Below, piece after piece: positions 48,976 through 60,109 of a DNA stretch of 64,000 nt; position 1 is the first letter of the stretch; every line of letters starts with the position of its first letter. The stretch is taken from the NCBI RefSeq assembly GCF_009729545.1, contig NZ_WFIY01000004.1, forward strand, positions 532,001 to 596,000, written 5' to 3'. The notes below the pieces were generated by a model. The model was given only the letters and a program-made list of their open reading frames with translations. It searched no databases and was not told the DNA's origin. The DNA comes from Acidianus infernus. Its GTDB lineage: Archaea > Thermoproteota > Thermoprotei_A > Sulfolobales > Sulfolobaceae. The position numbers and the translations under genes were made by a program.

Positions 48976-49650
48976 TTAAAATTTAAAATTAGCTAGATAA
49001 TTCAAATCTCCAGGAGACGATATCAGAACGGATTTTATTCCTACACTTTCCAGTTCGTAAAGTAGGTCACGCACCTTACTTCCTTCAAAGGAAGGCTGTG
49101 AAATATTAGATAATATTTCCTTATTCTTTTCAGTCTTCACTATTATATATGGTATTATTTTTGGAAAACTTTCTTCAAGCCCTTTTATAGATTCTACTCC
49201 ATAAAAATGCAAGGCAAGGTAGAAATCTGCGTTAGATTCTAATCTGGCTAATATTTCAGTCCTGCTTTTTCTTAAACTTATCATCATTCCAGAACTAACA
49301 CCGTAACCTTTTGCAATATTCACTGCCTCTTCTGAGGACAAATAACCTACTTCTTTACCTATTTTTGGTTTATCTCCTTTAGTAAATGCTATATTTAGAT
49401 TAAAAGCCTTAGCAGTTAATGATAACGAATGTACGTAAAGCTCATTAACGTCAAGAAGCCTTTGGTTTATTATTATCCTCTTATGCTCGTACTTTTCTCT
49501 GATTAAAGCTGCTATGGAAGTTGGTTTAACTGATGGTAGACCTAATGGAGAATCTGGTATGTCAAACCCGTCAAAGGACGATAAATCTTGAATTTCTTTC
49601 TTTATTTTTTCAATTTTAGTCTTTGGATGAACTTCTGCAAGTAATTGCAT
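48976..49650 (-). CDS. MTHFR-like TIM-barrel protein, uncertain
   Basis: 224 aa. The pattern of strands and helices resembles a short methylenetetrahydrofolate reductase-like barrel: an early FDGFDIPDSPLGLPSVKPTSIAALIREKY, RIIINQRLLDVNELYVHSLSLTAKAFNLNIAFTKGDKP (in MTHFR, D-R followed by N(V/L)TGD) and ARLESNADFYLALHFYG. Key catalytic and flavin residues are not clear. It is about 60 residues shorter than MTHFR. Function should be treated as open. It is the first gene of the strand run leading into the DEAD-box helicase. Confidence 0.45.
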   Translation of the reverse strand: MQLLAEVHPKTKIEKIKKEIQDLSSFDGFDIPDSPLGLPSVKPTSIAALIREKYEHKRIIINQRLLDVNELYVHSLSLTAKAFNLNIAFTKGDKPKIGKEVGYLSSEEAVNIAKGYGVSSGMMISLRKSRTEILARLESNADFYLALHFYGVESIKGLEESFPKIIPYIIVKTEKNKEILSNISQPSFEGSKVRDLLYELESVGIKSVLISSPGDLNYLANFKF

Positions 49651-49697
49651 GGTAATACCTTCGATCAGTGGATTAAAAGATTTGATTTTAATATATA

Positions 49698-50660
49698 ATG
49701 AATATATTAAATCTTATGAGATGCAGTGAGTGTAAAGAAGAAGCAATAATTAAGATACCTTATGCTCACAAGTACCTTTGTAAAGAGCATTTTATACAAT
49801 GGTTTGAAAATAGAGTCGAAAAAACTGTTAGAAAATACAATATGCTTGAGGGAACAAGAAAATTGGCAATTGCAGTATCTGGTGGGAAGGATAGTACTAC
49901 ATTACTTCACGTAATGACTAAGATAGCAGAAAAAGAAGGTATTGAAATCATTGGTATAACCATAGATTTAGGAATAGATATGGGTAAAAGATACTCAGTT
50001 AAAAGTGTAGAATACGCAATTAAGAACTACGAAATGTTAGGGGTCAAATATAGGATTGTAAAACTAAAGGAGGAATATGGATTTACCATAGATGAAGCTA
50101 AGGTAAAGATAAGGAGACCAGTATGTAGTACTTGCGGACTTACAAAAAGGTATATACTTGAAAAAGTTGCAAAGGAAGAAGGTGCAGACACTCTTGCTAC
50201 CGGCCATAATCTTAATGATATTGCACAATACGTATTAACTGGATACTATAATGGTGATATATTAAGTTTAGCTAGGTTAAGGCCAGTATCCCCTGCCGAG
50301 AACGGTTATATAAAGAAAATTAAACCCCTATTTTTATCTCCTGAAAAGGAAATCATGACTTACGCATTAGTTAAAGGAATACCATTTATTTACGACTCAT
50401 GCCCTCATACATTTAGAGTCGGCGGAGAAACTCAAGATAATATAAGGAGATCAATAGAAGAAATGGAAGATAAAATACCTGGCTTCATGATCTCATTAGT
50501 TACTAATTTTGAGGAAAAATTCAGACCATTAATGGAAGATATTCCTAAGGGAAGTTTAGGTAAGTGTAAGATCTGTGGAATGCCTACAAATAAGGACAGA
50601 GAAATTTGCTCATTTTGTGCTATTAGAATGAAATTAACAGAGGTGAAGGTAAATAGTTAA
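49698..50660 (+). CDS. tRNA 2-thiolation enzyme, TtuA/Ncs6 family
   Basis: 320 aa. PP-loop ATP pyrophosphatase that adenylates tRNA uridine and inserts sulfur. N-terminal zinc finger CSECKEEAIIKIPYAHKYLCKEHF, PP-loop AVSGGKDSTTLLH (near residue 60), RPVCSTCGLTKRYILEK with the CxxC pair (catalytic or Fe-S ligands), and a C-terminal zinc finger CKICGMPTNKDREICSFC. This is the archaeal TtuA/NcsA architecture, likely making 2-thiouridine at tRNA position 34 or 54. Followed by a PriX-like gene. Confidence 0.93.
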   Translation: MNILNLMRCSECKEEAIIKIPYAHKYLCKEHFIQWFENRVEKTVRKYNMLEGTRKLAIAVSGGKDSTTLLHVMTKIAEKEGIEIIGITIDLGIDMGKRYSVKSVEYAIKNYEMLGVKYRIVKLKEEYGFTIDEAKVKIRRPVCSTCGLTKRYILEKVAKEEGADTLATGHNLNDIAQYVLTGYYNGDILSLARLRPVSPAENGYIKKIKPLFLSPEKEIMTYALVKGIPFIYDSCPHTFRVGGETQDNIRRSIEEMEDKIPGFMISLVTNFEEKFRPLMEDIPKGSLGKCKICGMPTNKDREICSFCAIRMKLTEVKVNS

Positions 50661-50667
50661 AATAATT

Positions 50668-51090
50668 TTGCATTATCCAGACGACACTCCCGCAGGATAT
50701 GTTATATATCAAAATGGTACGTCAAAAGTCTATGACGAAGATGGAAATCTCTTATTTGAAGTTGAAGGAGTATTTCCTCCTATACCATCTAAGGTTAACT
50801 ATAGCTGGATAGATACAATTCTAGAGAAAGGTCTTCCGGATGGTAGGAAGAGGTTTATATTATATGTTGCATCTAGATATCTTGTAAACGTTAAAAACTT
50901 AAATGAAGATGAGGCACTAGAAAAATTAAAGGAGTTCTATTACAAAACAGGCTCGGGGAAGATTTATGATACATGGATAAGATCTGTTATAAAAGGAGTA
51001 AAGACTAAAGGATTAAGACCTCCTTCTCTTAAGAAGCTTCAAGAAAAAGATCCCGAACTTTATGAAGAGATTAGAAGAGTCTTAGGTTAA
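50668..51090 (+). CDS. PriX-like protein (primase accessory subunit candidate)
   Basis: 140 aa. The C-terminal 80 residues (ILEKGLPDGRKRFILYVASRYLVNVKNLNEDEALEKLKEFYY and IYDTWIRSVIKGVKTKGLRPPSLKKL) resemble the helical C-terminal domain found in PriX, the third non-catalytic subunit of Sulfolobus DNA primase, and in primase-associated domains. The N-terminal 45 residues form short strands (YVIYQNGTSKVYDEDGNLLFEVEG). The start is a TTG at 50668; no ATG fits and it begins 7 bp after the tRNA thiolase stop. Identification rests on my memory of the family; a similarity search would settle it. Confidence 0.55.
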   Translation: MHYPDDTPAGYVIYQNGTSKVYDEDGNLLFEVEGVFPPIPSKVNYSWIDTILEKGLPDGRKRFILYVASRYLVNVKNLNEDEALEKLKEFYYKTGSGKIYDTWIRSVIKGVKTKGLRPPSLKKLQEKDPELYEEIRRVLG

Positions 51091-51135
51091 TTTTGTTTTA
51101 AAAAGATTTATTAGTTAATAGTAAAAGACTATCTT

Positions 51136-51372
51136 ATGACCGAGGAAAAGCAAGAACAAGAAAGAAGACAAACAAAGAGATGGGATAGGTTCACATGGAC
51201 AGTAGTAATAGGACCTTTAGCGTTCTTCTTTGTTCTGTCAATAGGTTTAGCATTATATCTAAATAATTTTGGGCCTTGGAGAGCAGTAGTTCCAGTAATA
51301 ATAGGTTTTGCAATATTCTTCTTCATAATGGGCGTATTCTTAAGGAGCAAGTTTGGTAGACTTGCATTTTAA
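51136..51372 (+). CDS. Small two-helix membrane protein
   Basis: 78 aa: charged N-terminus (MTEEKQEQERRQTKRWDRF), then two helices (WTVVIGPLAFFFVLSIGLAL and AVVPVIIGFAIFFFIMGVFL), ending with SKFGRLAF. Function unknown. The ATG follows TTTATTAGTTAATAGTAAAAG, probably leaderless. No coupled neighbour. Confidence 0.65.
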   Translation: MTEEKQEQERRQTKRWDRFTWTVVIGPLAFFFVLSIGLALYLNNFGPWRAVVPVIIGFAIFFFIMGVFLRSKFGRLAF

Positions 51373-51447
51373 CTTAACATCTGATTTGGGATAAATTAAT
51401 TTTTTGATTCGGGTAAAAATATTTTTAGACTAATTCCATTTTTTATT

Positions 51448-51831
51448 GTGATGAACGGAACTACAGTAAAACAAAGCATGTTACAATGGGCAGGAATGTT
51501 ATTGTCAACGCTATGGGCAGGAGTCCATTTAGATTTAGTAGACGCGAAACTACCTAATCCAACGGCTACATTAATCTATAGAGTTTTCTTCGGATTTGTA
51601 GCTTCATTGGCAATAGTGGCAGCAGTTGCTTTAATACAGGGCATTAAGAAGCTCTACTTGCCAATAACAATATTTTATGTTATAGACTTTGCATTACTTT
51701 TAGAGACTAGAACAGCACCAGCACTATTCGTAGGAAAGGTTTTGCCATTTAATCCTTACGTTGACATCTCGCTAATAATAGACGCAATAATGATAGTACT
51801 ATCTCTAGCATTATGGAAAATAAGTAAGTAA
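51448..51831 (+). CDS. Four-helix membrane protein of unknown function
   Basis: 127 aa, almost wholly hydrophobic, four predicted helices, with positively charged loops. GTG at 51448 or ATG at 51451 could start translation. It contains WAGMLLSTLWAGVHLDLVDAKLPNP at the N-terminus. Not recognised; seems Sulfolobales-typical. A single gene behind a TATA-like AAATATTTTTAGAC. Confidence 0.62.
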   Translation: MMNGTTVKQSMLQWAGMLLSTLWAGVHLDLVDAKLPNPTATLIYRVFFGFVASLAIVAAVALIQGIKKLYLPITIFYVIDFALLLETRTAPALFVGKVLPFNPYVDISLIIDAIMIVLSLALWKISK

Positions 51832-51882
51832 AAGAAAAGACAGTAGGTAGTTTTTTCTAATTTAAGGTATTATTTTTTATTA

Positions 51883-52905
51883 ATGCAAACTTATGAGCTA
51901 AAGGAAGAGATAGTACACTTTATATCTGGTTCTGGAATTTATAGGGAAACCAGAGAAATTAGAGTAAATAGATATTTGACTAGATCAGGCTGGGTCTTAA
52001 ACAAAATTGAGGGGAAAGAAGAAGAGATTAAATCTCATGAGGAATGCATCTCTTATATCTCTCCTGCAGTAAAGGAGTGGGAGAACTTAGACGAAATATT
52101 GTCTAAGTTAACTGACGTTAATGTTACGGTAAAAAAGGTATATAGAAAAATAGATGAATGTGTAGAGGAAAAGATCCTAAATTATGTTGAATATAACGGA
52201 GTAAAATTTGCATATTCTGGAAAACCTTCAGACCTTAGGGCTGTAGCAGATTTCTTAAAAATGCAAAGCATCTCTATGAATGAAAGGATTTGGGGCTTAG
52301 AACGAATGAATGTAATTTTGGATCCAGAAGCTACTGCTCATTTATTCCATCAATTCATGAACTTTCTAAGAGGAGATAACCCAAGGATTAAACTAGGAGA
52401 AAGAATTTCAAGCGAAATAACTGTTTATGATGACCCTCTTAATGAAAATCTTATAGGTTTTTCTGTATTTGATGATGAAGGAGTTAGAACTCGAAAGAAA
52501 GAAATTATAGGAGACGGCATAGTCTTAGAATATCTAGGTACCTTAACAACTAAAAGTGGTAGTCCAGGCAACGCAAGGGGAGTTTTACCTCTTCCAGACT
52601 ACTTTAACTTAATTGTAAAGCCAAAGGACTGGGGATTTCAAGAGTTAATTCAAGATACTAAAAATGGGTTATTGGTTTTAGGAGTTATAAGAAGTGAAAT
52701 AGTAAAAAATAGCATAAGACTCTTCCCTAGAAACTCTATGCTAATAGGCTATGGCGGTGTAATAGTAAGAGAGATCGCAATACCTTTGCAAGAATTAACT
52801 ACTATTGATGCAATTTCCAAAGAAGTTAAGAGCGTGTATATAGATGATTATCACGGTGGAATTGCCCCATTCATACGACTAAAAGCAAGACCTATTGTTT
52901 ACTAA
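51883..52905 (+). CDS. TldD/PmbA-family protein, PmbA-like (non-catalytic type)
   Basis: 340 aa. C-terminal half is typical of the family: SSEITVYDDPLNENLIGFSVFDDEGVRTRKKEIIGDGIVLEYLGTLTTKSGSPGNARG. TldD carries an HExxxH zinc site in the middle; here the corresponding segment is ATAHLFHQFMNF, without the Glu, so it fits the PmbA/TldE partner type. It is about 100 residues shorter than usual. In bacteria TldD and TldE act as a pair to process peptides; no TldD-like gene is in the window. Confidence 0.8.
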   Translation: MQTYELKEEIVHFISGSGIYRETREIRVNRYLTRSGWVLNKIEGKEEEIKSHEECISYISPAVKEWENLDEILSKLTDVNVTVKKVYRKIDECVEEKILNYVEYNGVKFAYSGKPSDLRAVADFLKMQSISMNERIWGLERMNVILDPEATAHLFHQFMNFLRGDNPRIKLGERISSEITVYDDPLNENLIGFSVFDDEGVRTRKKEIIGDGIVLEYLGTLTTKSGSPGNARGVLPLPDYFNLIVKPKDWGFQELIQDTKNGLLVLGVIRSEIVKNSIRLFPRNSMLIGYGGVIVREIAIPLQELTTIDAISKEVKSVYIDDYHGGIAPFIRLKARPIVY

Positions 52906-53037
52906 TAAGCTAAATACCATTCATGAACACTCCTGAATTTCTAATTGTATTTCTCTTCATTAAGCGAGAATATAAATATACATGAAAATTATTCTAAATG
53001 TAAAAACTAGAATTATAGGACTGTAACTTTCTTCTAA

Positions 53038-53613
53038 TTATAATCCATCAACTACTTTCTCGAATTCTTTAACTTTACTTAAAGGTAAACCACTAGTGCC
53101 TCTTTCCATTGCCAAGATTTCAGTAACTATACTTAATGCTATTTCTTTCTCAGTTTTAGCGCCTATATCTAATCCTGCAGGTATTCTTAATTTCTTTAGT
53201 TCTTCCTTTGAGATACCAGCCTTTATTAGTCTTCCTAGAATTACTTTTGCCCTTTTTATACTCATGACTACTTGTATTGCCTTAGCGCCAGCTAATATAC
53301 TTTTCATTATTGCCCATGTGTCATAAACATGCTTAGTACTTATTACTACATAATTTCCTTTTATTAGTTCGTCTGGTACGCTGAAAACTTCTCCTTTTAT
53401 TACCTCATCGGCTTCGTAATCGTTATCTTCAGCGAAAGGATCTATAACTATTACATAAAATCCTAGATCTTTTAGATACTTTACAACATAAGGTGCAATT
53501 CCTAAACTTCGGCCTATGCATTTGCTCGCATCAATTTTTACTGTATCTCTATCACAAATTACTGGCTCTTCCATTTGAGCTTCTTTAGAAGAAGTGAATA
53601 TAACAATCTTCAT
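53038..53613 (-). CDS. XdhC/CoxI-family protein, short form
   Basis: 191 aa. The Rossmann-type C-terminal domain of XdhC: GIAPYVVKYLKDLGFYVIVIDPFAEDNDYEADEV, DTWAIMKSILAGAKAIQVVMSIKRAKVIL, and RIPAGLDIGAKTEKEIALSIVTEILA (the classic end motif). XdhC binds the molybdenum cofactor for xanthine dehydrogenase-type or CO dehydrogenase-type enzymes. The usual separate N-terminal XdhC domain is absent. No Mo hydroxylase gene is close by. Confidence 0.82.
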   Translation of the reverse strand: MKIVIFTSSKEAQMEEPVICDRDTVKIDASKCIGRSLGIAPYVVKYLKDLGFYVIVIDPFAEDNDYEADEVIKGEVFSVPDELIKGNYVVISTKHVYDTWAIMKSILAGAKAIQVVMSIKRAKVILGRLIKAGISKEELKKLRIPAGLDIGAKTEKEIALSIVTEILAMERGTSGLPLSKVKEFEKVVDGL

Positions 53614-53646
53614 GAGAAAAAGAATGGAAAATAAAAATATATATAT

Positions 53647-53961
53647 TTAGATGAGCGATAAGAACGACCTTATTAAGTTTATTAATTTGTTAATCATTCT
53701 TTGAATTATAGATTTATAGAAAATTAATAATAAGTATCTTATATTGTAAACTAAAAGAATTCTTTTTGCAACTATTTCCTGTTCATCCAATATTTCCAAG
53801 AGTTTTGAGGAAAATGTAGATAACCTAATTTGTTTAATAAATGATATAAAATCTTTTACTATAGCCTTTATATTACTTCCAAAAGTTAAGGAGTTCGCAT
53901 AATCTTCATATTTCTTTTTTAGCAAATTAACGTTGATAATGTCATCAAGACCAATATCCAT
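53647..53961 (-). CDS. Small helical protein of unknown function
   Basis: 104 aa, all helical, basic at the C-terminus (YKSIIQRMINKLINLIRSFLSLI). No recognised motif. Part of a minus-strand pair with the 90-aa gene 45 bp upstream. AT-rich, Ile/Leu/Lys-rich coding like its neighbours. Confidence 0.45.
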   Translation of the reverse strand: MDIGLDDIINVNLLKKKYEDYANSLTFGSNIKAIVKDFISFIKQIRLSTFSSKLLEILDEQEIVAKRILLVYNIRYLLLIFYKSIIQRMINKLINLIRSFLSLI

Positions 53962-54006
53962 GATTAGTATATTGTCAAGTATTATTTTAAAAAGGAATAG
54001 GCAATT

Positions 54007-54279
54007 TCATGACGTTACAGAAATTCTTACTTGATGACTTCTTGGAAACTCTATTTCGAAAAGCCTTTTTAATAATGTTTTTAATTCCTTAGAGCTAACA
54101 ACATATGTAGTATTATTATAACCTTTCTCAGTTATTTCAAACTCATCTTCTTTTTTCCTCTTTATTTCTATCCATCTATCTCCTTTAAAACTCTCTACTC
54201 GTAATATTTTTCCCTGTTCCAGTTTCAAACATTGATTATAGACTATCTTATCAGACCCCTTGGCCGAGATCCATGGCAT
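54007..54279 (-). CDS. Small protein of unknown function
   Basis: 90 aa, alpha/beta: MPWISAKGSDKIVYNQC, KILRVESFKGDRWIEIKRKKEDEFEITEKGYNN, then KELKTLLKRLFEIEFPRSHQVRIS. The alternating strand pattern and a basic C-terminal helix followed by R-S-H-x-V look like a small nucleic-acid-binding fold (the end resembles other archaeal proteins with a SHQVR motif). Not assigned. Confidence 0.55.
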   Translation of the reverse strand: MPWISAKGSDKIVYNQCLKLEQGKILRVESFKGDRWIEIKRKKEDEFEITEKGYNNTTYVVSSKELKTLLKRLFEIEFPRSHQVRISVTS

Positions 54280-54317
54280 AAATCCTCTTTTTTAAAATCA
54301 TATTAAAAAGTATATTC

Positions 54318-55202
54318 ATGGTTCAAATTTTTATTCCTACTTTAGGAAGAGAATCTATTAAATACACATTAGATGCATTAAAAACACAAACATTTAGAGA
54401 TTTCGAAATTATATTAATTTCTAGAAAGCAACTTAATATAAATGGAGTAAATAAAATAATTATACAGAAGGAAGGATACTTTGAAGAGGCAATAAATTTA
54501 GCCTTAGAAAACTTAAATCCTGACGACATTGCATTATTTATAGATGACGATGCAATACCTTCAAATAAATGGGTAGAAGAGCATCTAGAATTTCACGATA
54601 AGAATCCATTAATTTATATTGCTTCTGGTGAAGTCGTTGGAGAAAAATGGAAAAACTATCCCAATGCTCTCTTTAAAAAATATAAAAATACAAAATATAT
54701 GATGCCTTATAATAATAGGTTTAATGAATATACAGGATTTCTTACAAAGGTTGGACTTAGTGTCGATAGAGACGATTTAGGATCTTACGACGTGGAGAAG
54801 TCGTTAGCAATTGCAGGAGTTAATATGAGTTTAAAAACCAATTTTTTCCTAGGTTATAAAATTCCTACCTTTACTTTAAGAGGAAGCTATAATGAAAGTA
54901 TTTTGGCTCTTCATGGAATATATTTAGGAGGAGACTCAGCAACGTTTAAAGGCGCTAAAGTTTACCATAAAGGAAACGAATCTCTATCTAGAACTAAAGA
55001 TCCTTATATAGATAAATATCTATGTTTAGAGAAGCATGTTTTTCCTTATGCCGTCAATACTATTTTCAAAATAGATACAAATCTCTTAGAGGAATTTATC
55101 TCACTACTAGAAGAAGGAATACCTAAACTTGGCTTATCACTTGCATTAAAGGGCATTATAAATAATTATACTTTTTTACAATTTAGGAAAGAATTACTTA
55201 GG

Positions 55203-55232
<30 letters not shown>
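54318..55232 (+). CDS. Glycosyltransferase family 2
   Basis: 304 aa, GT-A fold. N-terminal IPTLGRESIKYTLDALKTQTFRDFEIILIS is the start of the GT2 nucleotide-sugar domain; the DxD motif is in ALFIDDDAIPSNKWVEEHLEFH. A later IAGVNMSLKTNFF and LGGDSATFKGAKVYHKG stretch corresponds to the acceptor region. The inverting transferase probably acts on lipid-linked sugar. It ends 30 bp inside the 3' end of the convergent GH15 gene. Confidence 0.88.
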
Positions 55233-57008
<1,776 letters not shown>

Positions 57009-57090
57009 AATTGATTTAATAGCTTAATCTAACTTATATATCTCTGCTCAGGGAATCTGCGTTTATAAAGGATGAGTTATAGAGAATAAT

Positions 57091-58014
57091 ATGAAACGGT
57101 TCAGCGAAAGACAATTAATAGGATTAATACTAACAGTTATAATTTCAGCTGTAGTTATAGGTCTTGCTATATTTACATTGGCTAATCTAAAAGTAATTCC
57201 AGCAAACTATACGCTTTATTTTTATGCAACAATATGGTTCGTAGGAGCTGTATTAATTGCATACCTAATTTCTGAAATAGTTAAAAATAGGTTAGGAAAT
57301 TTTATTGGAGCAAGTAATGCTACAAGTATAGCTTTTATAACAAGATTATTAGGCTATATTATAGCGTTCATTGGATTCTTCCTATTAGTTCATGTAAGTA
57401 TAGGTGCTGCATTAGCTGCAGGAGGGTTTGCTGGACTAGTTTTAGGCTTAGCTTCACAAACAGTTTTATCTAACATCTTTGGAGGAATAATGTTACTTTT
57501 TTCAAGGCCTTACAAGGTCGGAGATAGAATAACCATATCAACCTGGCAATACGGATTAATAGCTCCAACATACCCTCCTAAATTTTTCTCTAACGATTTT
57601 CTTATCCCAGGTTACACTGGAGTAGTAACTGACATCTCACTACTTTATACTACAATTTATACTGATGATAAAGTACCAGTAAAAATACCAAATAGTATCA
57701 TGGTACAAGCAGCAATATTTATACACAATTCCGAGGAAGTAAGAAAAATAAGGTCAAAGTATGAAGTATCGAAGGATTTAGACCCAGAGACCGTAATTAA
57801 AGAATTAAAGCCTAAAATAGAAAGAATTGAGGGAGTTCTTGAGGTAGATATAAAAGTGTTAGAAACTACATTTACTACCTATATTTTAGGAATAGATACC
57901 TTAGCCAAATCAATATTTGAAGAGCCTATTAGAGATCAAGTACTTAGAATTACTATGAAAACTATTAAAGAGTTACAGATAGGTAACGGGCAAAAACAAT
58001 TAGCTAAAAGTTAA
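57091..58014 (+). CDS. MscS-type mechanosensitive channel
   Basis: 307 aa. Four helices, the last being the pore helix GAALAAGGFAGLVLGLASQTVLSNIFGGIMLLFSRPYKVGD, the signature of MscS. The C-terminal half forms the beta and alpha/beta cytoplasmic vestibule (VTDISLLYTTIYTDDKVPVKIPNSIM). It relieves osmotic pressure. The 3' end overlaps the convergent 58000-58764 gene by 15 bp. Confidence 0.92.
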   Translation: MKRFSERQLIGLILTVIISAVVIGLAIFTLANLKVIPANYTLYFYATIWFVGAVLIAYLISEIVKNRLGNFIGASNATSIAFITRLLGYIIAFIGFFLLVHVSIGAALAAGGFAGLVLGLASQTVLSNIFGGIMLLFSRPYKVGDRITISTWQYGLIAPTYPPKFFSNDFLIPGYTGVVTDISLLYTTIYTDDKVPVKIPNSIMVQAAIFIHNSEEVRKIRSKYEVSKDLDPETVIKELKPKIERIEGVLEVDIKVLETTFTTYILGIDTLAKSIFEEPIRDQVLRITMKTIKELQIGNGQKQLAKS

Positions 58015-58764
58015 TCTAATATCGTGAATAGGCATTTCATAAATTACCATTTTAACTTTTTCGTTTCTAACTTTAAATAATTCTGCTAAAGCTTCTGCAT
58101 TATTATACAACTTATCATTATACTTTAATTCTGATCCGATCATACCATTATAGTTAAAATATCCAGTGAAATCCAATGAATCACTCTTAATCATTATAAC
58201 TCCAGTAGTTTTAGGTAATTCCCTTAATTTTATTAATGCTTCGTTGAGTTCTAGCGTTTCATCATAAATTTTTCTCATTACAATAAATTTAGTTAAGGAA
58301 GAATTAATGAATGGAATAATGTGACCTTTCACTAAATGCTCATCAAACTTGCCATAATTTTTAGAGAAAAAATCAAAGAATCCTTTTCTCTGAATAAACT
58401 CACATCCTATGTTAATTTTTGTTCCGTCTGTTCTTTCTTTAAGTTGAAAGTTTAGTTTAATCTCAATTTTCTCGTCATTAGTTTTAAGATAGTATTCTAT
58501 GTAATTAGGTAGAACATTTGGGCCTATAAATTCCCCTTGATAAACAATAACCTTACCTTTTTCGTCTTGTAAGACCAAAGCTGATAAGAATTTATTATCA
58601 GCTTCTTTTACCTCAGATGGTGGGAAATAGTTATTTTTAACCTTATCGTAAACTTTTAGAAGAGTAACATGACCTAAGATCCCTGAAATATAATATGGAT
58701 TAGACAATACTGTATTAATATATGTTTTACCAATAGGAACTGTTACTTCTTCGGTATATTGCAT
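58000..58764 (-). CDS. Protein of unknown function
   Basis: 254 aa, beta-rich, not recognised. Begins TEEVTVPIGKTYINTVLSNPYYISGILGHVTLLKVYD, a pattern reminiscent of START/SRPBCC lipid-binding folds (a first strand, Ser/Pro-rich turn, and G-x-V), with YYLKTNDEKIEIKLNFQLKERTDGTKI and a C-terminal helix-rich region. A ligand-binding role is only a guess. It overlaps the MscS gene end by 15 bp. Confidence 0.5.
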   Translation of the reverse strand: MQYTEEVTVPIGKTYINTVLSNPYYISGILGHVTLLKVYDKVKNNYFPPSEVKEADNKFLSALVLQDEKGKVIVYQGEFIGPNVLPNYIEYYLKTNDEKIEIKLNFQLKERTDGTKINIGCEFIQRKGFFDFFSKNYGKFDEHLVKGHIIPFINSSLTKFIVMRKIYDETLELNEALIKLRELPKTTGVIMIKSDSLDFTGYFNYNGMIGSELKYNDKLYNNAEALAELFKVRNEKVKMVIYEMPIHDIRLTFS

Positions 58765-58894
58765 ACAAATTACTTTTAGTTTGATAAATATAAACTTATT
58801 ATTGTAAATACTGTTTTATCTTATTAAAAACATTACTATGACAAAAATAAAAACAAGAAAAGGCTTAATTTTATCTTTTAGATAATTGGATTCC

Positions 58895-60109
58895 ATGAAA
58901 GCTTATGATATAATAAGCTATTTACTTGAACATGCTGAAAACGGATCAATAGCAGCTTTAACTACTGAGGACAATATTCCTATTCTACTAACTAAAAACG
59001 ATGAGTATTCTTTTACTGCATATATATGCACGCAAGATGGAGAAGTAAAGACAATTAAAAAAATATTTGATAAAACAACTTTTCATAGAGCAATACTAGA
59101 TTTTATAGACGAAGCAGAGGAATATATAGGTAAGGAAATTACTGACGTAAAAATTTCCGATGTAGCATTATTTACAAATTGTATTCCTAAGAGAGAGGAG
59201 AGAAAACCCAGAGAGAAAAAAGATAACTTGTCTGATATGATAGGCGAATTAAGAAAGGTTTCAGAACCTTTTTACGTGGTGCCTTTACTATCTAACCAAG
59301 GAAAACTTATAGCTTATGTTCCAGAAATAGGTGCAACAAACTACTTTAATTTCATGGTTAATAACGTAAGTATAGTTAACGGAAAAATAGAACCAGCTAG
59401 CCCAGATTTAAAATTACTTTATTTAGTATTATTTACAAACAAATTAGACCCGCACAATGGAAATCCGCTAACTACCTTAGATAATATAACGTTCTTTACT
59501 GCCGTGTTTATAGATAATGGTGATAAAGGAAAGGGAGAATTTGAAGGAAAGAGCGTCAATAAAAGAGTAGGAAAATTCTTTTTATCAACGTATAAAGGAG
59601 GACTAAGAACTGAGGAATTAGAATTTTTCGATTTAAGCAGTCTAAATAAAGGGAGACTTTATGCTGGCTTATTTGTAAAAAAAGATGAAAAAATACTGAG
59701 AATAGGAGGAATTAGCCTAGTAGATTTTCATAATTCTGGAAAATTGGAAATTAATGAGTATCTATTTGCATCCTTCTCACAATCTGCCAGAAATGGGATT
59801 TTAGATTTTTCGAATTATGACAAGTTATTCTCTAATTTTCTTAATTTAGCAATATCTAAGAGCGACGCAAGAAGCTTATTAAAAGATGTTATAGAAATCC
59901 ATTCCATGATGACTGATATGCCTTTTACTTTACAAAATGCTAATAATAAGATAAGCATAGTAGATCCAATTTCTTTCTGGTATTATTCCATAAAAGGAGA
60001 AGATATTAGAGAATGTAATGATTGCCCGCTTAAAGATAAGGTTAATTTGAGAAAAGAAATATTTAATACTCTTAGGAGAAGAGGATGGCTAAACGCTTTT
60101 TTCATATGA
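58895..60109 (+). CDS. Protein of unknown function
   Basis: 404 aa, not recognised. Start ATG 58895 is taken over a TTG at 58886. Mixed alpha/beta with acidic patches; a Lys/Arg/Glu linker (KREERKPREKKDN) near residue 110 splits an N-terminal domain from a larger one. A CxxC (ECNDCPLKDK) near residue 377 could bind metal. Its stop codon is a tandem TGA TGA that also forms the C box of an sRNA (60106-60112). Confidence 0.55.
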   Translation: MKAYDIISYLLEHAENGSIAALTTEDNIPILLTKNDEYSFTAYICTQDGEVKTIKKIFDKTTFHRAILDFIDEAEEYIGKEITDVKISDVALFTNCIPKREERKPREKKDNLSDMIGELRKVSEPFYVVPLLSNQGKLIAYVPEIGATNYFNFMVNNVSIVNGKIEPASPDLKLLYLVLFTNKLDPHNGNPLTTLDNITFFTAVFIDNGDKGKGEFEGKSVNKRVGKFFLSTYKGGLRTEELEFFDLSSLNKGRLYAGLFVKKDEKILRIGGISLVDFHNSGKLEINEYLFASFSQSARNGILDFSNYDKLFSNFLNLAISKSDARSLLKDVIEIHSMMTDMPFTLQNANNKISIVDPISFWYYSIKGEDIRECNDCPLKDKVNLRKEIFNTLRRRGWLNAFFI

